NCBI RefSeq assembly: GCF_003945325.1
Contig: NZ_AP019307.1
Span: 1,116,001 to 1,180,000 of the forward strand
DNA: 64,000 bases
Reading direction: 5' to 3'
Source: Nocardioides baekrokdamisoli
GTDB taxonomy: Bacteria; Actinomycetota; Actinomycetes; Propionibacteriales; Nocardioidaceae
In this document: piece by piece, positions 42,550-52,508 of the stretch
Numbering within the stretch: the first letter of the stretch is position 1
Layout: each line of letters opens with the position of its first letter
Position numbers and translations under genes: made by a program
Notes under the pieces: model-generated
Database searches by the model: none
Seen by the model: the letters and a program-made list of their open reading frames with translations, nothing else
What the model was told of the DNA's origin: nothing

Positions 42550-43839
42550 GTGCGAGGACGCCGTACCGCCCTGACCATCGCTGCCACCGCGACGCTCCTC
42601 AGCGGCCTGCTGACTGGGTGCGGGAGCACTCAGCACACATCGCATCCGACGACGACACCATCCACCCCATCGGACGAGTCGCAGGTCGCCGCCGCCTTGC
42701 GGCTCGCCGCAGAGTACGACTACCCGGCGGCGGCTCGTCTTCTCAAAGGCGACCCTTCGGTCGCGGCGCACAACGCCCTCAAGGCAATTTCTCTCGCGCA
42801 GAAGCGCGCTCGGCCATGGCCGACTCCACTGGAGGTCTCGCACCTCTTCTACCACTCGCTGATCGTCGACCCGGCCCGCGCATTTGCGAAGAACCAGCCC
42901 CAGCGTGTGGGCTACGCGCAGTACATGGTGACGCTGAGCGAGTTCCGGGCCCAGCTGCAGCAGATCTACCGGCACGGGTACGTGCTGGTGCACCCGCAGC
43001 GACTGGTCGCCAAGGACGCCGCCGGCACCATGCGGCCAGCCACGCTGATGCTCCCTCCAGGCCGGAAGCCACTGGTCCTGTCGATCGACGACGTGAACTA
43101 CTACACCTACATGGACGGAGCCGGCTTCGCGTCGAACCTCACCGTGAGCGGGGGCCAGGTGACCAACACCTACGTCGACGCCCAGGGGGTCACACACCTG
43201 GGCGCGTACGACGTGCCGACCGTGATCGATGAGTTCGTGCGACAGCACCCCGACTTCTCCTACCGCGGGGACAAGGGCAGCATCGCGGAGACCGGCTACA
43301 ACGGCGTCCTGGGCTATCGCAGCTCGATTCGGGAGTACGGGGACACACCGCACACGCGTGAGCAGGCTGCGCAGGCGAAGGCGGTCGCAACGGCACTCAA
43401 GGCCGAGGGATGGCATTTCGCCAGCCACAGTTGGGGCCACATCAGCTTCACCACCAGCTCGATGGCGCAGATCCAGTTGGACACCAAACTCTGGGACGCG
43501 GAAGTACGCCCCTTGGTCGGCCGGACGGACGAGTTCGTCTATCCGTTCGGCGCGGACATCAGCGGGATGGCGACGTACTCCTCGGCCAATCCCAAGTTCC
43601 ACCTCCTCCACGACGTCGAGGGGTACGACTACTTCTTCCCGATCGATGCGACGAAGGCCTCGTGGTCGCAACTCACCCCGAATTCCTGGCGCCAGGCGCG
43701 GATCAACATCGACGGCATCTCGATGCAGCGAGAGCTGTCAGGCATGAAAACGGCGCTGGAGAACTTCTTCATCACCCGCAGCACCATCGATCCGCTGCGG
43801 CCCCTCCCGACGCCCACGGGGCAGACCGCCCAGCACTGA
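42550..43839 (+). CDS. Polysaccharide-deacetylase-like lipoprotein
   Basis: 429 residues from GTG 42550 (GGAG six bases upstream). Signal and lipobox: TLLSGLLTGC. The catalytic-like part has LVLSIDDVNYY (metal-binding Asp-Asp), FASHSWGHISFT (HSWGH as in the polysaccharide deacetylase HxxxH), and EFVYPFGADISGM. About 130 residues precede it, including VTLSEFRAQLQQIYRHGYVLV. It is probably an exported carbohydrate deacetylase; the substrate is unknown. Confidence 0.85.
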   Translation: MRGRRTALTIAATATLLSGLLTGCGSTQHTSHPTTTPSTPSDESQVAAALRLAAEYDYPAAARLLKGDPSVAAHNALKAISLAQKRARPWPTPLEVSHLFYHSLIVDPARAFAKNQPQRVGYAQYMVTLSEFRAQLQQIYRHGYVLVHPQRLVAKDAAGTMRPATLMLPPGRKPLVLSIDDVNYYTYMDGAGFASNLTVSGGQVTNTYVDAQGVTHLGAYDVPTVIDEFVRQHPDFSYRGDKGSIAETGYNGVLGYRSSIREYGDTPHTREQAAQAKAVATALKAEGWHFASHSWGHISFTTSSMAQIQLDTKLWDAEVRPLVGRTDEFVYPFGADISGMATYSSANPKFHLLHDVEGYDYFFPIDATKASWSQLTPNSWRQARINIDGISMQRELSGMKTALENFFITRSTIDPLRPLPTPTGQTAQH

Positions 43840-43910
43840 TCCGACGGATCCTGGCTCCATCGGACGCCCCGCGATGCGCGCAGGGGCTCCATGCTGAGAG
43901 AATCCTCTGC

Positions 43911-44885
43911 ATGTCGGTCGAGTCGGGTCAGGCACGCCTGTCGGCAGGTGAGGAATCCTCCCCCTACATCGAGATCGACCGCGACGCCTGGGCCCAGCTG
44001 GCACCAGGATCCGTCAGCCCGCTGAGCTCGGAGGAGATCGCCTCCCTCCAAGGCCTCGGTGACTACCTGGACCTCCACGAGGTCGAGCAGATCTACCTGC
44101 CGCTGTCGAAACTGATCTCGCTGTACGCCGAGGCTGCCGGCCGGTTGCACCGCAAGCAGGAGGAGTTCCTCCACGACCGGATCCCGGCGCGTACGCCGTT
44201 CGTGATCGGGCTCGCCGGATCCGTGGCGGTCGGCAAGTCCACCGCGGCTCGCGTCCTGGCCCAGACGCTCGCCCATTGGCCGCAGCACCCGAACGTCGCC
44301 CTCGTGACCACGGACGGCTTCCTCTACCCCAACTCCGAGCTCGCGCGCCGCGGCCTGATGGAGCGCAAGGGCTTCCCCGAGTCGTACGACCGGCGGGCGC
44401 TGATGAAGTTCGTCGTCGACATCAAGTCCGGGCGCGAGGAGGTCTGGGCGCCGAAGTACTCACACCTGGTCTACGACGTGACGGACGAGCGGACCGTGAT
44501 CCAGCGCCCCGACATCGTGATCGTCGAAGGCCTCAACGTGCTGCAGCCCGCGCGCGTACGCGACGACGGCCGCGCCGGCCTCGCGGTCTCGGACTTCTTC
44601 GACTTCTCCATCTACGTCGATGCGGCGACCAACCACATCCAGGACTGGTACGTCCAGCGGTTCCTGCGGTTGCGCGAGACCTCCTTCCGCAACCCCGACT
44701 CGTACTTCCAGAAGTACGCCGCTCTCACTGAGGACGAAGCCGTCGAGGAGGCGTTGCGGATCTGGGGTCGGATCAACGGGCCGAACCTCCAGGAGAACGT
44801 CCTGCCGACGCGCTCGCGAGCCACCCTGGTGCTGCGCAAGGACCACGACCACTCCGTGCGGTACGTCCGCCTGCGCAAGGTCTGA
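43911..44885 (+). CDS. coaA: Type I pantothenate kinase
   Basis: 324 residues from ATG 43911. VIGLAGSVAVGKSTAARVL is the P-loop, VTTDGFLYPNSELARRGLMERKGFPESYDRRALMKFVVDIKSG is the pantothenate and feedback site, FFDFSIYVDA and YVQRFLRLRETSFRNPDSYFQKYAALT follow. Catalyses the first committed step of coenzyme A synthesis. Confidence 0.97.
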   Translation: MSVESGQARLSAGEESSPYIEIDRDAWAQLAPGSVSPLSSEEIASLQGLGDYLDLHEVEQIYLPLSKLISLYAEAAGRLHRKQEEFLHDRIPARTPFVIGLAGSVAVGKSTAARVLAQTLAHWPQHPNVALVTTDGFLYPNSELARRGLMERKGFPESYDRRALMKFVVDIKSGREEVWAPKYSHLVYDVTDERTVIQRPDIVIVEGLNVLQPARVRDDGRAGLAVSDFFDFSIYVDAATNHIQDWYVQRFLRLRETSFRNPDSYFQKYAALTEDEAVEEALRIWGRINGPNLQENVLPTRSRATLVLRKDHDHSVRYVRLRKV

Positions 44886-44888
44886 CGG

Positions 44889-44981
44889 CCGAAAGGTGAA
44901 GAAATCCCGGTCGAGAGGTGAGTGAATCACCCAGCCGACGAGACAACTTCACCTCTCGACCGGGATTTCTTCACCTTTCGG
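44889..44981. repeat. 33-bp inverted repeat between coaA and glmM
   Basis: Arms at 44889-44921 and 44949-44981 are perfect 33-bp inverse complements, with a 27-base loop. The right arm includes the last codons and stop of glmM. Too long and perfect to be an ordinary terminator, though it may serve as one for both convergent genes. Confidence 0.9.
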
Positions 44982-46314
44982 CGGAGACGACGGCAGCGAG
45001 GCGTTCGGCGACCTCGGTCGCACGGCGCTGGGTCGACGCCTCGACCATCACCCGGATCATCTCCTCGGTGCCGGAAGGGCGCAGCAGCACCCGACCTGCA
45101 GATCCCAGAGCTGCTTCTTCCACAGCCACAGCGGCCGAAACATCGGCGTCCGTCGCCCGTGACCGCGGTACGTCGCGGACGTTGATGAGTACCTGTGGCA
45201 GTCGATCCATCACGGCCGCGAGGTCCAGCAGTGAGTCGCCGGTCTTCTTCATCCGCGCCAGGACCTGCACCGCCGTGAGGGTGCCGTCTCCCGTGGTCGC
45301 GTACTCGCTCATGATCAGGTGGCCGGACTGCTCACCACCGAGGCCGAAGCCCCCCGCGCGCATCTCCTCCGCGACATAGCGGTCGCCGACGGCCGTACGC
45401 CGCACCTTGATGTGGTGTGCCTCCATGGCGTGCTGGAAACCCAGGTTCGACATCACCGTCACGACGACGGTGTCGGAGGGCAGTCGACCTTCTTCACTCA
45501 GCCCGACGGCGAGCAGCGCGATGATCGCGTCGCCGTCGATGATGTTGCCCTCGCCGTCGACACCGATGCAGCGGTCCGCGTCGCCATCGAAGGCGAACCC
45601 GCAGTCGGCGCCGTGCTCGACGACCTTGCGCTGCAGCAGTTCCGGGTGGGTCGCGCCGCAGTGCTCGTTGATGTCGGTGCCGGACGGCGTGTTGTTGATC
45701 GGGATGACGCGCGCACCGAGCTTGGTCAGTGCCAGCGGCGCGGACACAGACGCTGCGCCCTGGGCGCAGTCGAGGACGACGGTCAGTCCGGACAGAGATC
45801 CCTCGACCGTCGACGCGAGGTGCTCGGCGTAGTCCTCGACTGCTGTGGCGTGCGACCGGATCCGGCCGACAGCGGCGCCGGTCGGGCGTTCCCAGACCTC
45901 GCCGAGGCGGGACTCGATCTCGTCCTCGAGGGAGTCGTCGAGCTTGATGCCGCCACGCTGCAGGAACTTGATGCCGTTGTCGGGCATCGGGTTGTGGGAT
46001 GCGGTGATGACGACCCCGAGGTCGGCGCCCAGAGCGTCGGTGAGGTACGCGATCCCCGGCGTCGGAATGACCCCGAGCTGGACGACGTCCACGCCGGCCG
46101 ATGCCAACCCGGCCATGACGGCGGCTTCGAGGAACTGTCCGCTCACCCGGGTGTCGCGGCCGACCACGGCGACGGGCCGGCGACCGTGATAGTCCTCGTG
46201 GGACAGCAGCGTGCGGGCTGCAGAAACAGCGAGGTCCAGGGCCAGCGACGCGGTGAGAATCTCACCGTTCGCCAGGCCCCGGACCCCATCCGTGCCGAAA
46301 AGGCGCATGCGCAA
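44971..46314 (-). CDS. glmM: Phosphoglucosamine mutase
   Basis: 447 residues; ATG 46308 is an alternative start two codons in. LFGTDGVRGLAN, the active-site TASHNPMPDNGIKF with phosphoserine, the metal loop DGDADRC and RPSGTEEMIRVMVEA are all present. It converts GlcN-6-P to GlcN-1-P, the step after GlmS. Confidence 0.97.
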   Translation of the reverse strand: MRMRLFGTDGVRGLANGEILTASLALDLAVSAARTLLSHEDYHGRRPVAVVGRDTRVSGQFLEAAVMAGLASAGVDVVQLGVIPTPGIAYLTDALGADLGVVITASHNPMPDNGIKFLQRGGIKLDDSLEDEIESRLGEVWERPTGAAVGRIRSHATAVEDYAEHLASTVEGSLSGLTVVLDCAQGAASVSAPLALTKLGARVIPINNTPSGTDINEHCGATHPELLQRKVVEHGADCGFAFDGDADRCIGVDGEGNIIDGDAIIALLAVGLSEEGRLPSDTVVVTVMSNLGFQHAMEAHHIKVRRTAVGDRYVAEEMRAGGFGLGGEQSGHLIMSEYATTGDGTLTAVQVLARMKKTGDSLLDLAAVMDRLPQVLINVRDVPRSRATDADVSAAVAVEEAALGSAGRVLLRPSGTEEMIRVMVEASTQRRATEVAERLAAVVSAER

Positions 46315-46326
46315 AAAGGTACGCGA

Positions 46327-46833
46327 TCAGCGCTTCGAGAACTGCGAAGCCTTGCGGGCCTTCTTGAGACCGGCCTTCTTGCGCTCGACCACACGCGAGT
46401 CGCGGGTCAGCAGGCCCGCCTTCTTGAGCGTGGCGCGGTAGAGCTCGGTGTCGATCAGGTTGAGCGAGCGAGCGACGCCCAGACGCAGCGCGCCGGCCTG
46501 ACCGGTGATGCCGCCGCCGTGGATGCGGGCGATGACGTCGAAGCGGCCCTCGAGGCCCAGAGCCGCGAACGGCTCGCTGGCGACCTGCTGGTGCAGCTTG
46601 TTGGGGAAGTAGCTCTCGAAGGAGCGACCGTTGATGGTCCAGTTGCCGGTGCCCGGCATGATGCGGACGCGAGCGACGGCCTCCTTGCGACGGCCAGTGC
46701 CGGCGCCCGGAGCAACGGTGACCGGGCGAGCCGGGTCAACAGCGGCGGCGACAGTCTCAGAGGTGTACGCGACGCCTTCGGCGTCGGTCTCGTACTCGGC
46801 CTCGAACTCGGTGTTCTCAGTGTTCTCAGTCAT
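46327..46833 (-). CDS. rpsI: 30S ribosomal protein S9
   Basis: 168 residues from ATG 46833. [37 protein letters not shown] and the terminal basic [23 protein letters not shown] are diagnostic. It has an acidic N-terminal extension of about 45 residues before the core, common in actinobacteria. Confidence 0.98.
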   Translation of the reverse strand: MTENTENTEFEAEYETDAEGVAYTSETVAAAVDPARPVTVAPGAGTGRRKEAVARVRIMPGTGNWTINGRSFESYFPNKLHQQVASEPFAALGLEGRFDVIARIHGGGITGQAGALRLGVARSLNLIDTELYRATLKKAGLLTRDSRVVERKKAGLKKARKASQFSKR

Positions 46834-46850
46834 GTTGGTTCTCAATCGCC

Positions 46851-47294
46851 TTACTGGGAGACCTGGGTGATCTCGAACGGAACGACCTGCTGGGCCGCGT
46901 GGGGGTGCGTCGGGCCGGAGTACACCTTGAGCTTCGTGAGCATCTGGCGTCCCAGCTTGTTCTTCGGGAGCATGCCCCACACAGCACCCTCGATGACCTT
47001 GCGAGCGTCCTTGTTGAGGGTCTCGCCGATCGGGGTCGCCGTCAGACCGCCCGGGTAACCCGAGTGGCGGTAGGTGAGCTTGGTCTTGAGCTTGTTCGCG
47101 GAGAGCGAGATCTTCTCGGCGTTGATGATCACGACGAAGTCGCCGGTGTCGGCGTTCGGCGCGAAGATCGGCTTGTGCTTGCCGCGGAGGAGGTTGGCGG
47201 ACTGGACCGCCAGGCGACCCAGACGTACGTCGGTCGCGTCGATCACGTGCCAGGCGCGCTCGATGTCGCCCGGCTTCGGAGCGTAAGTGCCCAC
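46851..47294 (-). CDS. rplM: 50S ribosomal protein L13
   Basis: 147 residues from GTG 47294 (AAGAAGG ribosome binding site). [56 protein letters not shown] and [29 protein letters not shown] match L13. It is 17 bp ahead of rpsI in the usual operon. Confidence 0.98.
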   Translation of the reverse strand: MGTYAPKPGDIERAWHVIDATDVRLGRLAVQSANLLRGKHKPIFAPNADTGDFVVIINAEKISLSANKLKTKLTYRHSGYPGGLTATPIGETLNKDARKVIEGAVWGMLPKNKLGRQMLTKLKVYSGPTHPHAAQQVVPFEITQVSQ

Positions 47295-47568
47295 AGGAGC
47301 CTTCTTCGTTCGTTGTTCCTGGACGGCGGTCCCGGCCAGGGATGTAGCGATGATTTCTGACGAACACAGCCGGGTTCGGCCTCACGAGGAGGAATTACCG
47401 GTCTGCCCCTGGCGCTGTTTCAGAAAATGTCACAGTGCAGAAGCGGCAGGAATCAACCGCTGAAGCGTACGTGCATGTATGTACGAGGGTCAAAACCCCG
47501 ACCGTCGGACGCGAAGCCACTCAGAAACGGCAAGGCAGGTCTCAGGATGGCCTCCTAGCGTCAGTCCC

Positions 47569-48018
47569 ATGAACACGACCAAGACCCTCACGGCCACTGT
47601 CGCCGTCGTCGCCGCTGTCACCCTGTCCGCCTGCGGCTCCTCGAAGTCCTCGGCCCCGAACTCCGCAGCCTCGGGCACCCCGTCGAAGACCACCATCGCG
47701 CAGCGCCTGTCCGCCGCCAAGCAGTGCGCTCCCGCACTGAAGCCGCTGGCTCAGCTGCAGTCGGTCGGCACTGACTTCGCCACCAAGAAGATCACCGCGA
47801 CACAGGCCGCTCAGCGGCTCGCCCCGATCCAGAAGGCTGTGGCCGACGCTGCTGCCAAGAACGCCACCAGTAAGCCGGGTACGGCCCTCAAGACGCTCTC
47901 CGATGACATTGCCAATCTGCAGGCGAACCCGCCGAAGGACCCGGCCTCGGTGAAGCAGGCCGTCGCGACCCTCACCAAGGACGGGCTCGCCGCCGTCAGC
48001 GCCTGCACCGGCAGCTGA
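47569..48018 (+). CDS. Small lipoprotein of unknown function
   Basis: 149 residues from ATG 47569. The signal peptide ends in a lipobox (TLSAC at about residue 21), then a Ser/Ala linker and a helical Lys/Ala-rich domain (IAQRLSAAKQCAPALKPLAQLQSVGTDFATKKITATQAAQRLAPI...). Two cysteines remain (QCAPAL and ACTGS). No family recognised. Confidence 0.75.
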   Translation: MNTTKTLTATVAVVAAVTLSACGSSKSSAPNSAASGTPSKTTIAQRLSAAKQCAPALKPLAQLQSVGTDFATKKITATQAAQRLAPIQKAVADAAAKNATSKPGTALKTLSDDIANLQANPPKDPASVKQAVATLTKDGLAAVSACTGS

Positions 48019-48027
48019 CGTACGAAA

Positions 48028-48069
48028 ACGAAAGAGGGCGGGGCCAGTCGGCCTCGCCCCTCTCTCGTC
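48028..48069. terminator. Imperfect hairpin at a convergent junction
   Basis: Complementary arms GAGGGCGGGGCC and GGCCTCGCCCCTC, with flanking acgaaa/tctcgt, form a stable stem with a bulge between the lipoprotein gene and the following convergent gene. Confidence 0.7.
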
Positions 48070-48085
48070 GTGTCGATGACTCCGG

Positions 48086-48478
48086 TCAGCCGCTGACCTT
48101 CGGCGACGCGGAGGGAGTCGGCGCCTTCGAGGTATCCGGGGCGGGTTGTCCTGGCGGAATGATCATCTGGCCACCGGGGCTGCCGTATGTGCCCCCCTGG
48201 AAGCCGCCGTACCCGTAGCCGCCGGGGCCGCCGGGGCCGCCGGGGCCGCCGCGGAAGTGCATCATCCGGTCGTCACGCGGGTGGTGGTGATGGTGACCCA
48301 CGCTGCCGATGCCGACGCCGCCGAGGCCGCCGAGGATGAGTCCGCCGATGAAGATGACGACTGCGCTCTTCCAGCCGAAGATGACGTCGCCGATCCTGGT
48401 CTTCGTGGCCGCCGGAGCCGGCGGAGCCTCCGTGGGAGCCGGCGGGGGCGTCTGGGGGGTGGGTGTGTCCTCGGTCAT
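48086..48478 (-). CDS. Gly-rich single-membrane-helix protein
   Basis: 130 residues: Pro/Ala-rich start, one helix (SAVVIFIGGLILGGLGGVGIGSVG), a GHHHHHPRDDR segment, then a (GGPGGPGG)n tail and Pro/Ser-rich end. No known domain; it could be an envelope or metal-binding anchor. Confidence 0.6.
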   Translation of the reverse strand: MTEDTPTPQTPPPAPTEAPPAPAATKTRIGDVIFGWKSAVVIFIGGLILGGLGGVGIGSVGHHHHHPRDDRMMHFRGGPGGPGGPGGYGYGGFQGGTYGSPGGQMIIPPGQPAPDTSKAPTPSASPKVSG

Positions 48479-48574
48479 GAGTGCAGCATGCGCCTCTTTG
48501 CTGTGTCAGGCCTATGAATGGGCTCGGTCACACACCGCGACAAGTATCCGCGACATTGTGTAGCGTCCATCGGC

Positions 48575-49408
48575 ATGAAGACTTTGAAGGACAAGGTTGT
48601 CGTCATCACCGGTGCCGGTTCAGGCATCGGTCGGGCTCTCGCGATCAACTGCGCCAAGCGCGGCTCCCTGCTGGCGCTCTCCGACGTCAACGAGATCGGC
48701 CTCGCCGAGACCCGTGACCTCGCGGTCGCGGCCGGCGCGGCGAAGGTGCGTACCGACAAGCTCGACGTGGCTGACCGAGCCGCATTCGAGGCGTACGCAA
48801 AGGCCGTCATCAAGGACTTCGGTCGCGTGAACGTCGTCATCAACAACGCCGGCGTCGCCCTTGCAGGCGACTTCGTCGATCTCGAGTTGACCGACATCGA
48901 CTGGATCCTCGGCATCAACCTCTTCGGTGTCATCCACGGCACCAAGTTCTTCCTGCCGGCGATCATCGAGTCCGGCGACGGCCACGTCGTCAACATCTCC
49001 TCGCTCTTCGGGCTGGTCTCGATGCCGGGCCAGTCGGCCTACAACGCCTCCAAGTACGCAGTCCGTGGCCTGACCGAGGCCCTGCGCGAGGAGATGCTCA
49101 TCGCCGGCAACAAGGTCGGTGTCACAGCTGTCCACCCCGGCGGCATCAAGACCGCGATCGCCCGCAACGCGCGTACCTCGGCCAAGGAGGACGCTGCTGC
49201 GACGGCCAAACTCTTCGACGAGGTACTCGCCCGGACCACTCCGGAGAGTGCCGCCGAGACGATCGTCAAGGGCATCCTGAAGAACCAGGCTCGAGTCCTG
49301 GTAGGCCTCGACGCCCACGCGATCCACAACTTCGGCAAGTTCACCGGCTCGAAGTATCAGGACATCATCGCCCTCGGCGCCAAGCGGGTCATGCCCAAGA
49401 AGATCTGA
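48575..49408 (+). CDS. Short-chain dehydrogenase/reductase
   Basis: 277 residues from ATG 48575. VVITGAGSGIGRALAI (Rossmann), Asp36-type SDVNEIG, NNAGVALAGD, Ser-YNASKYAVRGLTEALREE catalytic Tyr-Lys, VTAVHPGGIKT. Probably NAD-dependent and part of lipid or steroid metabolism; substrate unknown. Confidence 0.93.
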   Translation: MKTLKDKVVVITGAGSGIGRALAINCAKRGSLLALSDVNEIGLAETRDLAVAAGAAKVRTDKLDVADRAAFEAYAKAVIKDFGRVNVVINNAGVALAGDFVDLELTDIDWILGINLFGVIHGTKFFLPAIIESGDGHVVNISSLFGLVSMPGQSAYNASKYAVRGLTEALREEMLIAGNKVGVTAVHPGGIKTAIARNARTSAKEDAAATAKLFDEVLARTTPESAAETIVKGILKNQARVLVGLDAHAIHNFGKFTGSKYQDIIALGAKRVMPKKI

Positions 49409-49433
49409 CCGAGCCGGAGCGAGGTCGGTCAAG

Positions 49434-49496
49434 CAATTCAGGACATGTGACGCCTCGAGGGCATATATCCCTCGGGTCCCCACGTGTCCTGAATTG
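49434..49496. repeat. Compound hairpin at a convergent junction
   Basis: Outer arms CAATTCAGGACATGTG (49434-49449) and CACGTGTCCTGAATTG (49481-49496) match with one mismatch; within the 31-base spacer CGAGGG (49456-49461) and CCCTCG (49469-49474) form a nested stem. Confidence 0.8.
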
Positions 49497-49521
49497 TTTC
49501 GCCCCTCGCGGGTCGGGGCGT

Positions 49522-50655
49522 TCAGGGCGTACGCGGGGCGACCGGCGGCAGGGCGTCAGTGGCCTCGATCTGGCTGAACCCACAGATCTCGAGCAGATCG
49601 ACCACGATGGTGCGCATCTGCACCAGGACGGCATCGGCACTCACCGAGGTCCCCCGCGGCAGGTGCCGGGTCGCATCGGCGATCCGCATCAACTGTGGGA
49701 TCGCCTGCTCCACCGTGTCGTAGGCGAGTCCGCCACCGATGGTCTCCGCGGCTGCAGCAATCTCGGCCAGCACTTCGGCGTACGCCTCCGGGATCACCCG
49801 GCCGCGGTGCGCGGCGACCGCGGTCATCCGGACCAGCACACGGGTGGACCGAAGCGCCCGGTCGAGCGGATCGACGATGGCGGCTACGTGGCGTACGTGC
49901 TCCCGCTGCCGGATGCGGAACGGCGACATCCCGACCACCGCGAGCCCGTCCGCGGCTGCGGCGCGCAGGCTGACCACGAGGGCGTCGGTCGCCCGGGCCT
50001 GGGCAAGAAGTTCGAACCCGTGGTCGCCGGGCTCGCCGACCACGATGCCCGCCGCTGCTCGCACCAGCGCGGCGATCCGGTCGAGCACGGCACCGGCCTT
50101 GACCGCCGGCTGACGGAACGCCTCCGCGGGTACGAGCATCGCGGCGACCAGGGCGACCGCTCCACCGACGAGCGCATCGATCCACCGCGACCAGACCGCG
50201 CCGTGCACCGGGACCACCGCGGCAACGAAGATCGACTGCACCGCCACCTGATTCACGATGAGGGAGCCCGTGTCCATCAGGACAGCCACCGACATGCCCA
50301 GCGCGACGATGACCCCGATCTGCCAGGCCCCACGCCCGATCCCGGCCACCAGCAGGTCTGCCAACGCGACACCGACGCTGACACCCACCGCGACCTCGAG
50401 CACGCGGCGCAGCCGCTGACCGTACGACGTGCCGAGACTGACCACGGCTGCAACCGGCGCGAAGAACGCGGCGGCGTGGCCCAACAGGTCGTGGGCGATG
50501 AAGAACGCCACCCCGGCTGCGGCCGCGCACTGGAGGATCGCCCAGCGTTTGGACTGCCAGCGGCCGACCCGCGCCCGCAGGCTCGGGCGTACGCGCTGCT
50601 GGACGAACTCGGCCGCGAACTCTGCCGACGGCGACTGAGTCAGCGGGAGTTCCAT
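49522..50655 (-). CDS. FUSC-family membrane protein
   Basis: 377 residues from ATG 50655. Six or so membrane helices at the N-terminus (WAILQCAAAAGVAFFIAHDLLGHAAAFFAPVAAVVSLGTSYGQRLRRVLEVAVGVSVGVALADLLV; GAWQIGVIVALGMSVAVLMD) match the aromatic acid exporter/FUSC fold, followed by a cytoplasmic helical domain. The start overlaps the divergent mug frame region. Probably exports aromatic acids. Confidence 0.85.
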   Translation of the reverse strand: MELPLTQSPSAEFAAEFVQQRVRPSLRARVGRWQSKRWAILQCAAAAGVAFFIAHDLLGHAAAFFAPVAAVVSLGTSYGQRLRRVLEVAVGVSVGVALADLLVAGIGRGAWQIGVIVALGMSVAVLMDTGSLIVNQVAVQSIFVAAVVPVHGAVWSRWIDALVGGAVALVAAMLVPAEAFRQPAVKAGAVLDRIAALVRAAAGIVVGEPGDHGFELLAQARATDALVVSLRAAAADGLAVVGMSPFRIRQREHVRHVAAIVDPLDRALRSTRVLVRMTAVAAHRGRVIPEAYAEVLAEIAAAAETIGGGLAYDTVEQAIPQLMRIADATRHLPRGTSVSADAVLVQMRTIVVDLLEICGFSQIEATDALPPVAPRTP

Positions 50656-50701
50656 GACGCGCACATTAGTGCTGAGCGCGGGGGTGATCGAGACTATTCC
50701 T

Positions 50702-51274
50702 ATGCCTCGGTTCACTCGCGCTGAGTTGGACGCGTTCCGCGGCGTGACCGTGCCTGATCTGTTGCCGGACGGCGAGCTCAAACTGCTCTTCGTCGGGATC
50801 AACCCAGGACTGTGGACGGCGGCGGTCCAGACCCACTTCGCACACCCAGTCAACCGGTTCTACCCGGCGCTGTACGAGGCCGGCATCATCACCGAGCGCA
50901 TCGACCCGGCAGCCGGTACTACTCCGGCTCAACGTGACCACATCACCGGTCGCGGTGTCGGGATCTGCAATCTGGTGCAGCGCGCGACGGCACGGGCGGA
51001 CGAGTTGTCGAAGGCCGAGTTGATCGAGGGCGCCGCGGCGCTGGCCGACCTCGTCACGTGCCGCCGACCGCTGGTGGTCGCCGTCGCGGGCATCACCGCG
51101 TACCGCGTCGCCTTCGCACGCCCGAAGGCCGCGGAGGGCCGTCAGCCGGTGATGATCGGTGACTCGATCCTGTGGGTCGTCCCCAACTCCTCCGGCCTCA
51201 ACGCGCACGAGACAGTGGCTTCGTTGGCGATCAAGTACGCCGAGCCGGCCCGCGTTGCGGGCGTGCTGAGCTGA
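50702..51274 (+). CDS. mug: G/U mismatch-specific DNA glycosylase
   Basis: 190 residues from ATG 50702; a more distant ATG at 50654 is the ORF start. LKLLFVGINPGLWTAAVQTHFAHPVNRFYPALYEAGI (GINPG motif) and ILWVVPNSSGLNAH (NPSGLN-like) are the two diagnostic uracil glycosylase motifs. It removes U or T opposite G. Confidence 0.93.
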   Translation: MPRFTRAELDAFRGVTVPDLLPDGELKLLFVGINPGLWTAAVQTHFAHPVNRFYPALYEAGIITERIDPAAGTTPAQRDHITGRGVGICNLVQRATARADELSKAELIEGAAALADLVTCRRPLVVAVAGITAYRVAFARPKAAEGRQPVMIGDSILWVVPNSSGLNAHETVASLAIKYAEPARVAGVLS

Positions 51275-51284
51275 CCCGTAGGAA

Positions 51285-52457
<1,173 letters not shown>

Positions 52458-52508
52458 GGGGTGCAGCCTGTCAGGGGTGGGCGCGGAGCGCGACCGACAC
52501 GCCCCGGT

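Noticed and set aside
41111..42574. 487-residue open frame opposite glmS
   Set aside because: Antisense of a conserved glmS; no domain.
46327..47385. Single long frame across rpsI and rplM
   Set aside because: The rpsI frame is open upstream and reads through rplM out of frame; the two ribosomal proteins have their own starts.
47295..47568. Riboswitch or ribosomal-protein leader upstream of rplM
   Set aside because: No convincing conserved structure or clear promoter hexamers could be seen by eye.
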